Shown piece by piece: positions 24,058-32,141 of a stretch of 37,331 bases of DNA. Under the pieces are notes generated by a model. The model had not been told where the DNA came from. It was given only the letters and a program-made list of their open reading frames with translations, and searched no databases. The translations under genes and the position numbers were made by a program. Within the stretch, counting starts at the first letter, position 1, and every line of letters starts with the position of its first letter. The stretch lies in the NCBI GenBank assembly GCA_934358675.1, contig CAKRKX010000011.1:1-37331 (forward strand). The letters run 5' to 3'. The DNA comes from an uncultured Agathobacter sp. (GTDB lineage Bacteria > Bacillota > Clostridia > Lachnospirales > Lachnospiraceae).

Positions 24058-25431
24058 CTAAAATCGGAAATACAAAAACGGATTATACGTTCCGTTCACC
24101 AGATACGCAATCGAAAGAAGCAGGATGCCCGCCACGTAAATACTCATACATAGAGAGGTTACGATACCATCTTTTTTCATGCATTTGGTAACCAATCGTT
24201 TTGGTAATGATGTACATCCGACAACCATAATGAAAAGAAGACCGATATTGCTCACCAGAAGATACAGGCTCTCCCAGCTGATCAGTCCTCCGCTGCCGAT
24301 TCCGGCCATCGCTTTCAGATAAACACGATGTCCATGTATATCCTCCCACGCAAAAAGCAGCCAGCCAAAATAAATAACAATCAGCGCATAGATATGGGAA
24401 ACCGCCCGCGGAAGCTTCTGTAACGCTTTGAGCAGCCACGTCTTTTCCATGATCAGGAAAAAGCAGAAATAAAGTCCCCACAACACAAAATTCACGCTCG
24501 CTCCGTGCCAGAGTCCCGTCAGAAACCACACAACAAAGATATTGAAAAAGGTGCGTCCCATTCCTTTTTTGCTTCCTCCGAGCGGGATATAAACATATTC
24601 CTTAAACCAGCTTCCGAGCGAAATATGCCAGCGTCTCCAGAATTCTGTGATACTTTTTGATTCATACGGATGATCAAAATTCTCAGGAATCTCAAACCCA
24701 AAGATTGCCATCAGACCGATCGCCATATCCGAATATCCGGAGAAGTCGAAGTAGATCTGAAACATAAATGCAAGGATACCAAACCATGCCGAAAGCGTTG
24801 TCATACCAGACGCATGATAACCGGTGACCGTTGCAAAGATTTCACCTGCCTGATTCGCGATCAGTACCTTTTTCCCGAGACCACACGCAAACCGGACGAC
24901 ACCATAGCGGATCCGTTCCATCTGAACCGTTCTTTGGCGAAGCTGCTTTGCAATATCCGAATATCTTACGATCGGTCCCGCGATCAGCTGCGGAAAAAGC
25001 GATATGTATGCACCAAAATTGATCGGATTCTTCTCTGTCTTCGCCTTGCCACGGTAGACATCGATCGTATAGGACATGGACTGGAACGTATAGAATGAGA
25101 TTCCGATCGGAAGCGCATATTTTCCGGCATATTTAAAAAGTGCCAGAAGCGACAGATTGATCACAACGGATAATCCGACAAATATCTTTGCGATACCACG
25201 CCGCTGTCTGTTCATAAAGTAGCCTGCAAGCCCGCCATTCACATAATCCACTACGGTCGAGAATAACATAAGCCAGATATAGACCGGCTCACCCCACGCA
25301 TAAAATGCCAGGCTGAACACGAAAAGAACAAGGTTACGCCATGTGTTCTTCATGCAGCCCGGCACTAAAAAATATACGATCAGGACGAGTGGCAGAAAAC
25401 GGGTTAAAAACACAATACTGCTAAATACCAT
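24058..25431 (-). CDS. MBOAT-family O-acyltransferase (AlgI/DltB-like)
   Basis: This polytopic membrane protein moves acyl groups across the membrane for modification of a surface polymer. It has about ten hydrophobic segments over 457 residues. The MBOAT catalytic His309 is in LTGLWHGAS, with a second conserved His269 in RRWHISLGSW and the FDFSGYSDMAIG block at 229-239. DltB proteins sit in dltABCD operons, but no dltA or dltC is here. The DHHW partner instead points to polysaccharide O-acetylation of the AlgI/PatA type. The ribosome site GGAGAGG lies just before the ATG. Confidence 0.9.
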   Translation of the reverse strand: MVFSSIVFLTRFLPLVLIVYFLVPGCMKNTWRNLVLFVFSLAFYAWGEPVYIWLMLFSTVVDYVNGGLAGYFMNRQRRGIAKIFVGLSVVINLSLLALFKYAGKYALPIGISFYTFQSMSYTIDVYRGKAKTEKNPINFGAYISLFPQLIAGPIVRYSDIAKQLRQRTVQMERIRYGVVRFACGLGKKVLIANQAGEIFATVTGYHASGMTTLSAWFGILAFMFQIYFDFSGYSDMAIGLMAIFGFEIPENFDHPYESKSITEFWRRWHISLGSWFKEYVYIPLGGSKKGMGRTFFNIFVVWFLTGLWHGASVNFVLWGLYFCFFLIMEKTWLLKALQKLPRAVSHIYALIVIYFGWLLFAWEDIHGHRVYLKAMAGIGSGGLISWESLYLLVSNIGLLFIMVVGCTSLPKRLVTKCMKKDGIVTSLCMSIYVAGILLLSIAYLVNGTYNPFLYFRF

Positions 25432-25451
25432 CTTTTACCTCTCCATCTGAA

Positions 25452-26093
25452 CTATTTGTAAAGCTTATTGATTGCTTTTACCGCTTTTTCATTCTGTTTC
25501 TTATATGCGGCAAGGGCTTTTGCTTCACCCTGTTCCTCGGTCTTATTGTCGATGCTTCCTAATACAAAAAAGCACACGTAGTTACCTTTGACATAAATTT
25601 TCGATGCCTGCAGCTTCGTCTGGTTTGCCGGATACTGCATGGTATCTTCTATGAGTGCTTTCTGATATTTGACCAGTGCACTTTTGATCTTCTTCTTGGA
25701 AGAAGCATTTTTGGCTTTCACAATGATCAGTTCATCACAATGGACGCTCATCATCGGACGTTCTGCAACAATTCCGCTGTACCAGCTGCTCTTCAGACCA
25801 TAAACCTCATTTGCCTCTTCTTTTCCAAGCTTTACATTCGGAATATAGTCGTCCCCATACGCCGCCTTTACAGCCTTATACACCTTATTGAGAGAAGGTG
25901 CTTTCTTTTTCTTTGCCTTTTTGGCGCTCTTTGTTGCTGCCTCTACCCGGATCGGTTCACTGACAGGAACAAAAACAGTTGCAGCCTCTGTTACACATAA
26001 GCATGCGATCAGCATTGCCAATAATTTTTTCTTCATCATTTTCTCCTTTATCTTCCGGTACTTAACCCCCAAATTTTTGTCTCTTATGTGCAT
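25452..26093 (-). CDS. Exported DUF4358-like protein
   Basis: This is a small secreted protein of the DUF4358 type, common beside MBOAT/DHHW genes in Lachnospiraceae. The frame opens at 26093, but AAAGGAGA sits just before ATG codons at 26039 and 26036. The likely product is therefore about 194 residues, beginning MMKKKLLAML with a clear signal peptide. A Lys/Ala-rich stretch (residues 54-65 of the long frame) follows the signal and could bind an anionic wall polymer. The conserved core includes the VYGL, PMMSVHCDELIIVKA and DTMQYP segments. No catalytic motif is visible. It is the first gene of the cassette, 20 bases upstream of the MBOAT gene. Confidence 0.75.
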   Translation of the reverse strand: MHIRDKNLGVKYRKIKEKMMKKKLLAMLIACLCVTEAATVFVPVSEPIRVEAATKSAKKAKKKKAPSLNKVYKAVKAAYGDDYIPNVKLGKEEANEVYGLKSSWYSGIVAERPMMSVHCDELIIVKAKNASSKKKIKSALVKYQKALIEDTMQYPANQTKLQASKIYVKGNYVCFFVLGSIDNKTEEQGEAKALAAYKKQNEKAVKAINKLYK

Positions 26094-26171
26094 TCACTGT
26101 ATCATATTTTTCGCCCAAAGTCACGTTTAGTTGAAACGAATCTATGTTTTTAATAAATACATGTTTGTGGC

Positions 26172-26561
26172 TCAACTCGAATAGCTTTCCAGAAAATCAT
26201 ACATGCCGGCCTCTGTCATAAATCCGATTCCGTGCTGCGCCTGTTGCCGGATTGGTTCCGACAATGCTTCTTCTTTTATTCCGGTTTCAAAATACACGGT
26301 TTCTCCGTCTGACTCAAAAATCACCAGTCTTTCATCCACAATACGCGCAATAAAACGAAACTGTTTCACATGATCCGTATTTACAATGACCGAAGCATCC
26401 TCTGTCTCCGCAAGCTGTGTTACGTTCGTCTCCGGTACCGGCGCGTCCTTTGATCTCTTTGCCATCACAAACAGGATAACGGCACAAACAATGAAAATAA
26501 AAACTAAAATGCAGATACTTACTTTACGATTCATATTATCACCCCAAATAAGTATCTGCAT
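26172..26561 (-). CDS. Small membrane-anchored protein, BofC C-terminal-like
   Basis: The likely start is the ATG at 26534, which has GGGGTGAT upstream, giving 120 residues. One membrane helix (residues 14-33 in the long numbering) is followed by a Thr/Glu/Pro-rich linker and a compact outer domain. That domain has two short beta segments (RLVIFES, ETVYFETGI) and ends in MYDFLESYSS. The ending and beta pattern resemble proteins labelled BofC C-terminal-domain in Lachnospiraceae. This is a weak family memory, not a proof. It follows the flippase gene by 41 bases, with only a short 5-bp hairpin between them. Confidence 0.6.
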   Translation of the reverse strand: MQILIWGDNMNRKVSICILVFIFIVCAVILFVMAKRSKDAPVPETNVTQLAETEDASVIVNTDHVKQFRFIARIVDERLVIFESDGETVYFETGIKEEALSEPIRQQAQHGIGFMTEAGMYDFLESYSS

Positions 26562-26602
26562 TTTACGTTGGAATATTCAGCCAACTTTATTTATATATGA
26601 TT

Positions 26603-28270
26603 TTATTTTAACAGGTGCAATTTCTTTGCAATTCGCACAAGCAGCGCGCCCTTCGGGAAACGAAGTATTTCCTCCTCGCTCAGTCCCTTACACAGCAACA
26701 GCGTTACCGCATAAACAATCATCGCAACTAAGATTGCAAGGATCGTTGCGATTGCATTGCTCTTGATCACAAGGTAGATTCCCTTGTATACGAAAAATGC
26801 CACAACACCCATGATTGCCGATGCGATCGCCGGAATAACGAATGTCTTGACGATCTCCTGCTTATATCCGCTGTACTTGCGGATTGCATGCGAATTCAAA
26901 ATGCACATCACAAACGCAAAAAACATATTTGCGATCACGACCGCGTAAATATTGAGTCTAAAGAATAACATCAACAGGATCAATACGATCACATGTGCCA
27001 CAAGCGCGATCGCCGCATTGATCACCGGAATCTTTAACCGATTGATTCCCTGCAACAGTCCGTTCGAGAGCGTCGACATCGCATAGAATACGACCGCCAT
27101 CGCTCCGACCCACATCATTGATGCGGCCATACCTGCTGTCTGAACAGTTCCCGGGAACAAAAGCTTAAAGATCGGTTCGCCGAGTGCAGCAAGTCCGATC
27201 GCACACGGAAATGCGATCACCATAACAAAACGGCTCGCCGCATTGATCTGGCTTCGTACACTCTCCATATCATCTGCCGCAAAAGATGCAGTCAGTGTCG
27301 GTACGGATGATGCAGCCATCGCAGAGGCAATGGAGATCGGCACATTGATCAGCAGCTTATATTTTCCGGAGAACACGCCCCACCACAGATCGATCTGATG
27401 ATCCGTGTATCCCTGTAACAGTGCAACATTCTTAAAAATACCCTGATCGATGATTCCGCTGATATTGTACACCGTTGTGCTCAAAAGCACCGGAATGATC
27501 GTAATGATCAGCACCTTGAGTGTATAAGAAAACGGATCAACCTTGACGTTGCGCTCTCTTCGCATCTGCCGCTTGAACACATGCATATACGCAAAGAAAA
27601 TAAATAATACAAAAAGCAAAGCAGCAACCGAACCGAGATTGGTTCCGAGTGTTCCACCTGCCGCTCCGTATGCAGCTCCGTAGTGTTCCGTATCGCCGAG
27701 CACTGCGCCGATCTTCCTTCCGTATCCGGTCAGCACATAAGCCGCCCAGACACTGATAATCGCATTAACGATCTGCTCAATGATCTGTGAGATTGCAGAC
27801 GGCATCATCGTACCGAGTCCCTGGAAGAAACCTCTGAGCACACCGAGTACCGCAACTACGATCAGTGCCGGACCTAAGATTTTAAGTGCAAACACACTGT
27901 ACGGGGTCTTTAAGAGCGTTCCCGTAAAGAACTCCGCACCAAAATAGACCACAAGGGATGCGATGGTTCCCACAACAAGTGCGAAGATCAACGCCCCCTT
28001 TAGCACCTGATACGATGCTTTGTACTGTCCCTTTGCCACCTTTGCCGATACTGTTTTCGACACAGCAAGTGGAAGACTGTACGATGAAATGATCAATATA
28101 ACATTGTAAACATCAAATGCACAGCTGTAATATCCATTGCCGACATCTCCGAGGATTGAATTCATCGGAATACGGTAGACCAGTCCGATGATTCGGCTGA
28201 TAATGGACGCTACTGCAAGGATCGAACCCTGTACCAGGAAATTCGTTCCGCCTCTTTTTGATTTACCCAT
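26603..28270 (-). CDS. SpoVB/MATE-like polysaccharide flippase
   Basis: This is a MOP-superfamily lipid-linked oligosaccharide flippase. The 555-residue protein has about 14 hydrophobic segments. Its N-terminus (FLVQGSILAVASIISRIIGLVYRIP) matches the SpoVB/YtgP group within the family of lipid II flippases (MurJ-like) and O-antigen exporters. In B. subtilis SpoVB acts in spore cortex synthesis, while YtgP/Amj relatives flip lipid II in growth. Which of these applies cannot be told from sequence. GAGG precedes the ATG. It is 35 bases after the DUF3048 gene, with a GC-rich palindrome between. Confidence 0.85.
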   Translation of the reverse strand: MGKSKRGGTNFLVQGSILAVASIISRIIGLVYRIPMNSILGDVGNGYYSCAFDVYNVILIISSYSLPLAVSKTVSAKVAKGQYKASYQVLKGALIFALVVGTIASLVVYFGAEFFTGTLLKTPYSVFALKILGPALIVVAVLGVLRGFFQGLGTMMPSAISQIIEQIVNAIISVWAAYVLTGYGRKIGAVLGDTEHYGAAYGAAGGTLGTNLGSVAALLFVLFIFFAYMHVFKRQMRRERNVKVDPFSYTLKVLIITIIPVLLSTTVYNISGIIDQGIFKNVALLQGYTDHQIDLWWGVFSGKYKLLINVPISIASAMAASSVPTLTASFAADDMESVRSQINAASRFVMVIAFPCAIGLAALGEPIFKLLFPGTVQTAGMAASMMWVGAMAVVFYAMSTLSNGLLQGINRLKIPVINAAIALVAHVIVLILLMLFFRLNIYAVVIANMFFAFVMCILNSHAIRKYSGYKQEIVKTFVIPAIASAIMGVVAFFVYKGIYLVIKSNAIATILAILVAMIVYAVTLLLCKGLSEEEILRFPKGALLVRIAKKLHLLK

Positions 28271-28285
28271 AAACTAACCTCAACG

Positions 28286-28298
28286 CCCGCGTCGCGGG
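28286..28298. repeat. Short GC-rich palindrome
   Basis: CCCGCG-T-CGCGGG lies in the 35-base gap between the DUF3048 gene and the flippase gene. It can form only a short hairpin (about 4 bp with a 5-base loop) and has no T-run, so it is not called a terminator. Confidence 0.35.
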
Positions 28299-28305
28299 TG
28301 CCTTA

Positions 28306-29409
28306 CTATTTTTGAAATTCTTCTTTCGTACTGTAGATGATATTATTGCCGGAACGGCTGTTCTCCGAGATTTCCACCCATGTCTTGCCCGGATTCAAGA
28401 CGATCTCGTTGCCATCCGCATCATAATATCTGGTCTTGTCCGTAGACGACGCACGTTTCCACGTAATATCAATTGCCTTTCCGTTGGTAATATATTTTCC
28501 GGTTCCGCCGGACAGATAATCGATATCAAGCGTTCCGTTATTGGAATCCTTGAGCGAGCTGTAACAGTTCTGAATGATAATATTCTTGACCGCAAGCTGC
28601 TCTCCGGTCGCTCCGTCCACCTGTTTGTCGCCAAACTCATAGCGGTAATACAGACCATCCTCTTCATTGTATAAAAACCAAGGCTTCGCGTCAACATAAT
28701 ACATCTTTACAGCAGCCGCGTCCACCCCATTTTCGAGAAGATTCGGTACATCCTCTGTTGTAAACTGATAATGTGGCTCGTAATCCTGCGAAAGCTTACT
28801 CTCATATCCATATGTTTCGATACCGGAAACAAGGTTGGCTCCGGTTGTATAGAGATTGTGCGGTGCCTTACGGCTGTTGTCACGATAATAGAATGCTCCG
28901 CCTTTTCCGGTAATTCCATCAACATTGTCAATAAAAGAACTGTTTAAGACATCCAACGCATACTTGCTCTCTCCCGCATGGAAATAGACCGCGCCGAACT
29001 CCTTTGCAAAATACACATAGTACAGACGGCAGCTTCGCACATTGCCGACTTTTTCAAGGTCTGCAAAATCCTGATAGATTGCCATAAGGCGGGTGATTCC
29101 ACCCTCCACCGGGCACTCATAGATCACATCCGCATGAGACAGTCCGTACTGTGGCAATGTCACATGGGTATTCTCTGTCATGACCGCTACCGGACGATTG
29201 TATGCCAGCTTCTCATCGATCCACTCGCCGGTATAAAAGCTACGCTGCTCGCCCTCATGTGTCTCGATCTGCGTCTCAGTCTCCGGCTCGATGACCACTT
29301 CGGTCTGCGTCTCGGTCGGGACAACCGGTGCCTCTTCCTTCTTTTTGCAGGCAGTCACACCGAGCACAAGGCACAATAATATGCCAAAATAGATCATATG
29401 TTTTTTCAT
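28306..29409 (-). CDS. DUF3048 lipoprotein, YerB-like
   Basis: This is an exported lipoprotein of the DUF3048 family (B. subtilis YerB), whose function is not established. The signal peptide ends at lipobox VTAC with Cys21. It is followed by a Thr/Glu/Pro-rich linker to about residue 55 and then the DUF3048 domain. Domain marks include RPVAVMTENT, the YECPVEGGITRLMA segment and the RSCRLYY region. The C-terminal half (KNIIIQNC onward) is the second DUF3048 subdomain. AAGGAG precedes the ATG. It lies 12 bases after ybeY in the same direction. Confidence 0.88.
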   Translation of the reverse strand: MKKHMIYFGILLCLVLGVTACKKKEEAPVVPTETQTEVVIEPETETQIETHEGEQRSFYTGEWIDEKLAYNRPVAVMTENTHVTLPQYGLSHADVIYECPVEGGITRLMAIYQDFADLEKVGNVRSCRLYYVYFAKEFGAVYFHAGESKYALDVLNSSFIDNVDGITGKGGAFYYRDNSRKAPHNLYTTGANLVSGIETYGYESKLSQDYEPHYQFTTEDVPNLLENGVDAAAVKMYYVDAKPWFLYNEEDGLYYRYEFGDKQVDGATGEQLAVKNIIIQNCYSSLKDSNNGTLDIDYLSGGTGKYITNGKAIDITWKRASSTDKTRYYDADGNEIVLNPGKTWVEISENSRSGNNIIYSTKEEFQK

Positions 29410-29421
29410 TCCACTTACTCC

Positions 29422-29928
29422 TTATGCATTTTCTCGCAGAATATTCATAGCTTCAAGAATTTCCTTCTGCTTTGGTTCCATGATTGCGGCGTCTTCCGGC
29501 TCGATATGGTCGTAACCGAACAGATGCAGCATGCTGTGCACGATCAGAAACGCAAATTCGCGTTTTTCACTGTGCCCGTATTCCCTGGCCTGTTCCTTCA
29601 CCTTATCCACCGAAATAATGATATCTCCAAGCATTGCCTCTCCGGTGTCCGGATTAAAATCATCATCACTCTCCGAGTCAAGAAACGAAAAATCGCCCGC
29701 TTTCTCGTAAGAAAGCATCGGAAACGACAATACATCCGTCGGCCGGTCGATCTGCCGGTATTCACGGTTGATCACATGGATTCCCTCATTGTCAGTGAGT
29801 GTCAGATTTACTTCCGCCTCATACGGAAAACCCTCATGTTCAATGCAGAATAAAATCACATTCTCCGCCAGCTTCGCGTAATCAAAATCAAACGAAACCG
29901 GACATTCCTCTTCCAGATAAAAACTCAT
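29422..29928 (-). CDS. ybeY: Endoribonuclease YbeY
   Basis: This is a zinc-dependent single-strand endoribonuclease for 16S rRNA 3' maturation and late ribosome quality control. The metal site is H-x3-H-x5-H: His131, His135 and His141 in HSMLHLFGYDH. The VLSFP segment is at 66-70 and the GDIIIS segment at 101-106. The length of 168 is normal. Its start overlaps the stop of the upstream membrane gene (ATGA), which shows translational coupling. The phoH-PgpH-ybeY order is a classic Firmicute arrangement. Confidence 0.96.
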   Translation of the reverse strand: MSFYLEEECPVSFDFDYAKLAENVILFCIEHEGFPYEAEVNLTLTDNEGIHVINREYRQIDRPTDVLSFPMLSYEKAGDFSFLDSESDDDFNPDTGEAMLGDIIISVDKVKEQAREYGHSEKREFAFLIVHSMLHLFGYDHIEPEDAAIMEPKQKEILEAMNILRENA

Positions 29929-31109
29929 TGTAAAACTCCTTTCCTGGCAAGAAATTCACGAACATTCAAAAACTGGTTCATACTCATTCCCGATGCGTCA
30001 TAAATCCCGCCTGCCGAGAACTCATTTAACGTCTGATAGATAAACATCTCCCTGTTCCACTGGCTGATTTTTACATCCAGCTCCATCGCCTCAAGCTTAA
30101 TAAGAAGCGCATCCACCATATGTATGAGCGCCGATTCCGGTGTGGACGGCTTATTCTCCTGCCCGTTATACTCCGAGAGAATTAAGATAAGCGGTTCCGG
30201 AAAACAGAGTGCCTGTGCTTTTTGCAGCGCATTCTCAACATACGGTTCTCCGATCCAGCGTCCCATACGATAGTAAAAGCCCGCCGCAAGGCAGAGATTG
30301 GCATCGTAGCCGACTTCCTTTGCACAGGCGTACGCCACATCCGACACACGCTTGGAATGCCGGTACTCAATCATGGAGAAATCTTTGAGCGCTTTCACTT
30401 CCGAATAATCTTCGGACACGATATCCAGATACCGATTGCCTTTTTCCTCCTTCGTGGAATGCCACAGCCAGCCAAACACAAAATAAGCGGTCAGCGCGGT
30501 TACAACACCGTTCATCGCACCGTAAACAAATACATTTTTCGCCATCTCCTTATATGCGAGATAATATAGCACTCCCGGTACAATAACGCTGATAAACAGA
30601 TACAAAAGCGAGATCCAGATGCGATACCGCTTTTCTTTCAGTCCCTGCGCAAGCACCGCAGCAAGCGTTGTCATCACGACAAAGCATGCCAGTGCGTAGA
30701 AACTGTCTCCAGTCGATAGTGTGAGCAGAATATCCCAAAAGATTCCCACCGAGACGGCGATCGTCACATTGGACACCGCACAGATCACGATCGGGATCAG
30801 CATGACCGGCCGAAACAGCTCCGGCAAAAACGTCATGCCGAAAATTAAGATACTGCAGACAACATAAGCGACTGCAAGCCGCACAAAGCTTGTCTGCGTA
30901 TTGTCCGCGATCCTTCTGTTCCTGCGCTCATATTCCAGTTCAAATATATAGATCAGCACAAAAAGCATGTCCAGAAAGAACAGGCATAATCCCTCATCCA
31001 GATACAAATGTCCTCTTGTACATAATAAAAGCGTAAATCCGATGCTGTCGAGTGCAATCGCAACAAGAGACAGCATGCGATACAGATTAAACGGTTCTTT
31101 TGTCTTCAT
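29925..31109 (-). CDS. PgpH/YqfF-like membrane protein with degenerate HD domain
   Basis: PgpH/YqfF proteins are 7TM-HD phosphodiesterases that degrade cyclic di-AMP and normally lie between phoH and ybeY. This 394-residue protein occupies that slot, has several hydrophobic segments over residues 10-215, and then an HD-like helical domain. The first His survives (His251, YRHSKRV), but the catalytic His-Asp pair is Tyr280-Arg281 (FYYRMGR instead of YYHDIGK). The EHHG/THHG position is EYNG, and an Asp remains at 333. The N-terminal extracellular 7TMR-HDED domain is absent; full-length YqfF is about 700 residues. It has probably lost hydrolase activity and may act as a sensor or scaffold. It is coupled to phoH (ATGA overlap). 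Confidence 0.75.
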   Translation of the reverse strand: MKTKEPFNLYRMLSLVAIALDSIGFTLLLCTRGHLYLDEGLCLFFLDMLFVLIYIFELEYERRNRRIADNTQTSFVRLAVAYVVCSILIFGMTFLPELFRPVMLIPIVICAVSNVTIAVSVGIFWDILLTLSTGDSFYALACFVVMTTLAAVLAQGLKEKRYRIWISLLYLFISVIVPGVLYYLAYKEMAKNVFVYGAMNGVVTALTAYFVFGWLWHSTKEEKGNRYLDIVSEDYSEVKALKDFSMIEYRHSKRVSDVAYACAKEVGYDANLCLAAGFYYRMGRWIGEPYVENALQKAQALCFPEPLILILSEYNGQENKPSTPESALIHMVDALLIKLEAMELDVKISQWNREMFIYQTLNEFSAGGIYDASGMSMNQFLNVREFLARKGVLQ

Positions 31110-32101
31110 CGTCTCTCCTGCTTGTTTTTTCTTGCTGTATTGCTCTTCTTATTCTCGTAATCGTCATAGGCCTGCACGATCCTCTGTACAAGCGGATGAC
31201 GCACGACATCCTTGCTCGTCAGCTCACAGATGCCGATCTCATCGATATTTTTCAAAACACGCAGCGCCACATCAAGTCCCGACTTTGCGCCCGGAGCAAG
31301 ATCCTTCTGGGTTGCATCTCCGGTGATGACCGCCTTCGAGCCGAATCCGATTCTTGTTAAGAACATCTTCATCTGCGCAGGCGTCGTATTCTGTGCCTCG
31401 TCCAGAATGATAAATGCGTTGTCGAGCGTTCTTCCTCGCATGTAGGCAAGCGGAGCCACTTCGATCAGGCCTTTTTCCATATTCTTCTGAAAACTCTCCG
31501 CTCCCATGATCTGATACAGGGCATCATAAAGTGGGCGCAGATACGGATCTACCTTGCTCTGCAGATCCCCCGGAAGGAAACCGAGCTTCTCACCGGCCTC
31601 GATTGCCGGACGTGTCAGAATGATGCGTCCCACTTCCTCATTTTTAAAAGCCGTAATCGCCATCGCCATTGCAAGGTAGGTCTTACCGGTTCCTGCCGGG
31701 CCCATACCGAATACGATCATTTTCTTTCGGATATTATCGACATACTTCTTCTGTCCGAGTGTCTTCGGCTTTACCGGCTTTCCAGCGATCGTGTGGCAGA
31801 TCACATCGCGGTCGATCTCCACCATCGCATCTCCCTTGTGTTCCTGTAAGAGTGCCAGTGCATAATTTACATTCTGCTCCGTGATCACGTTGCCGCGCTC
31901 CGCAAGCTTTGCAAGCTGTCCGAACACTTCTGCAGCCCCGCTGATTGCCGCTTCACTGCCGATAATTTTAAGCTGATCCTCTCTTGCGATCACCGTCACG
32001 CCGAGCGCACGCTCGATCTTCTTTATATTGACATCAAACTGTCCAAATACATTCGCCATCTGCTCCGCCGGAATGCGAAGCGATACTTCATTCAAACTCA
32101 T
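31106..32101 (-). CDS. PhoH-family ATPase
   Basis: PhoH-like P-loop ATPase, probably an RNA-related helicase or nuclease partner of YbeY. The N-terminal 100 residues include a KH-like RNA-binding region. Walker A GPAGTGKT is at 134-141 and Walker B FIILDEAQN near 233. The conserved RPAIEAGEKLGFLPGDLQ block follows Walker A. The length of 331 fits the Firmicute YqfE/PhoL group. It lies 40 bases after yqfD, with a 6-bp hairpin (32121-32141) between stop and start, and overlaps the next gene. Confidence 0.93.
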   Translation of the reverse strand: MSLNEVSLRIPAEQMANVFGQFDVNIKKIERALGVTVIAREDQLKIIGSEAAISGAAEVFGQLAKLAERGNVITEQNVNYALALLQEHKGDAMVEIDRDVICHTIAGKPVKPKTLGQKKYVDNIRKKMIVFGMGPAGTGKTYLAMAMAITAFKNEEVGRIILTRPAIEAGEKLGFLPGDLQSKVDPYLRPLYDALYQIMGAESFQKNMEKGLIEVAPLAYMRGRTLDNAFIILDEAQNTTPAQMKMFLTRIGFGSKAVITGDATQKDLAPGAKSGLDVALRVLKNIDEIGICELTSKDVVRHPLVQRIVQAYDDYENKKSNTARKNKQERR

Positions 32102-32120
32102 GGTGTATATCCTTCCCTAC

Positions 32121-32141
32121 GCGACAAATAGTTCCTGTCGC
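32121..32141 (-). other. Intergenic hairpin between yqfD and phoH
   Basis: GCGACA and TGTCGC form a 6-bp stem with a 9-base loop immediately after the yqfD stop. No T-run follows, so it may be an mRNA-stability or partial-attenuation element rather than a terminator. It would help separate sporulation-level yqfCD expression from phoH-ybeY. Confidence 0.4.

Noticed and set aside
26562..26602. Terminator after the SpoVB-like gene
   Set aside because: Only a 5-bp GTTGG/CCAAC stem without a T-run is present.
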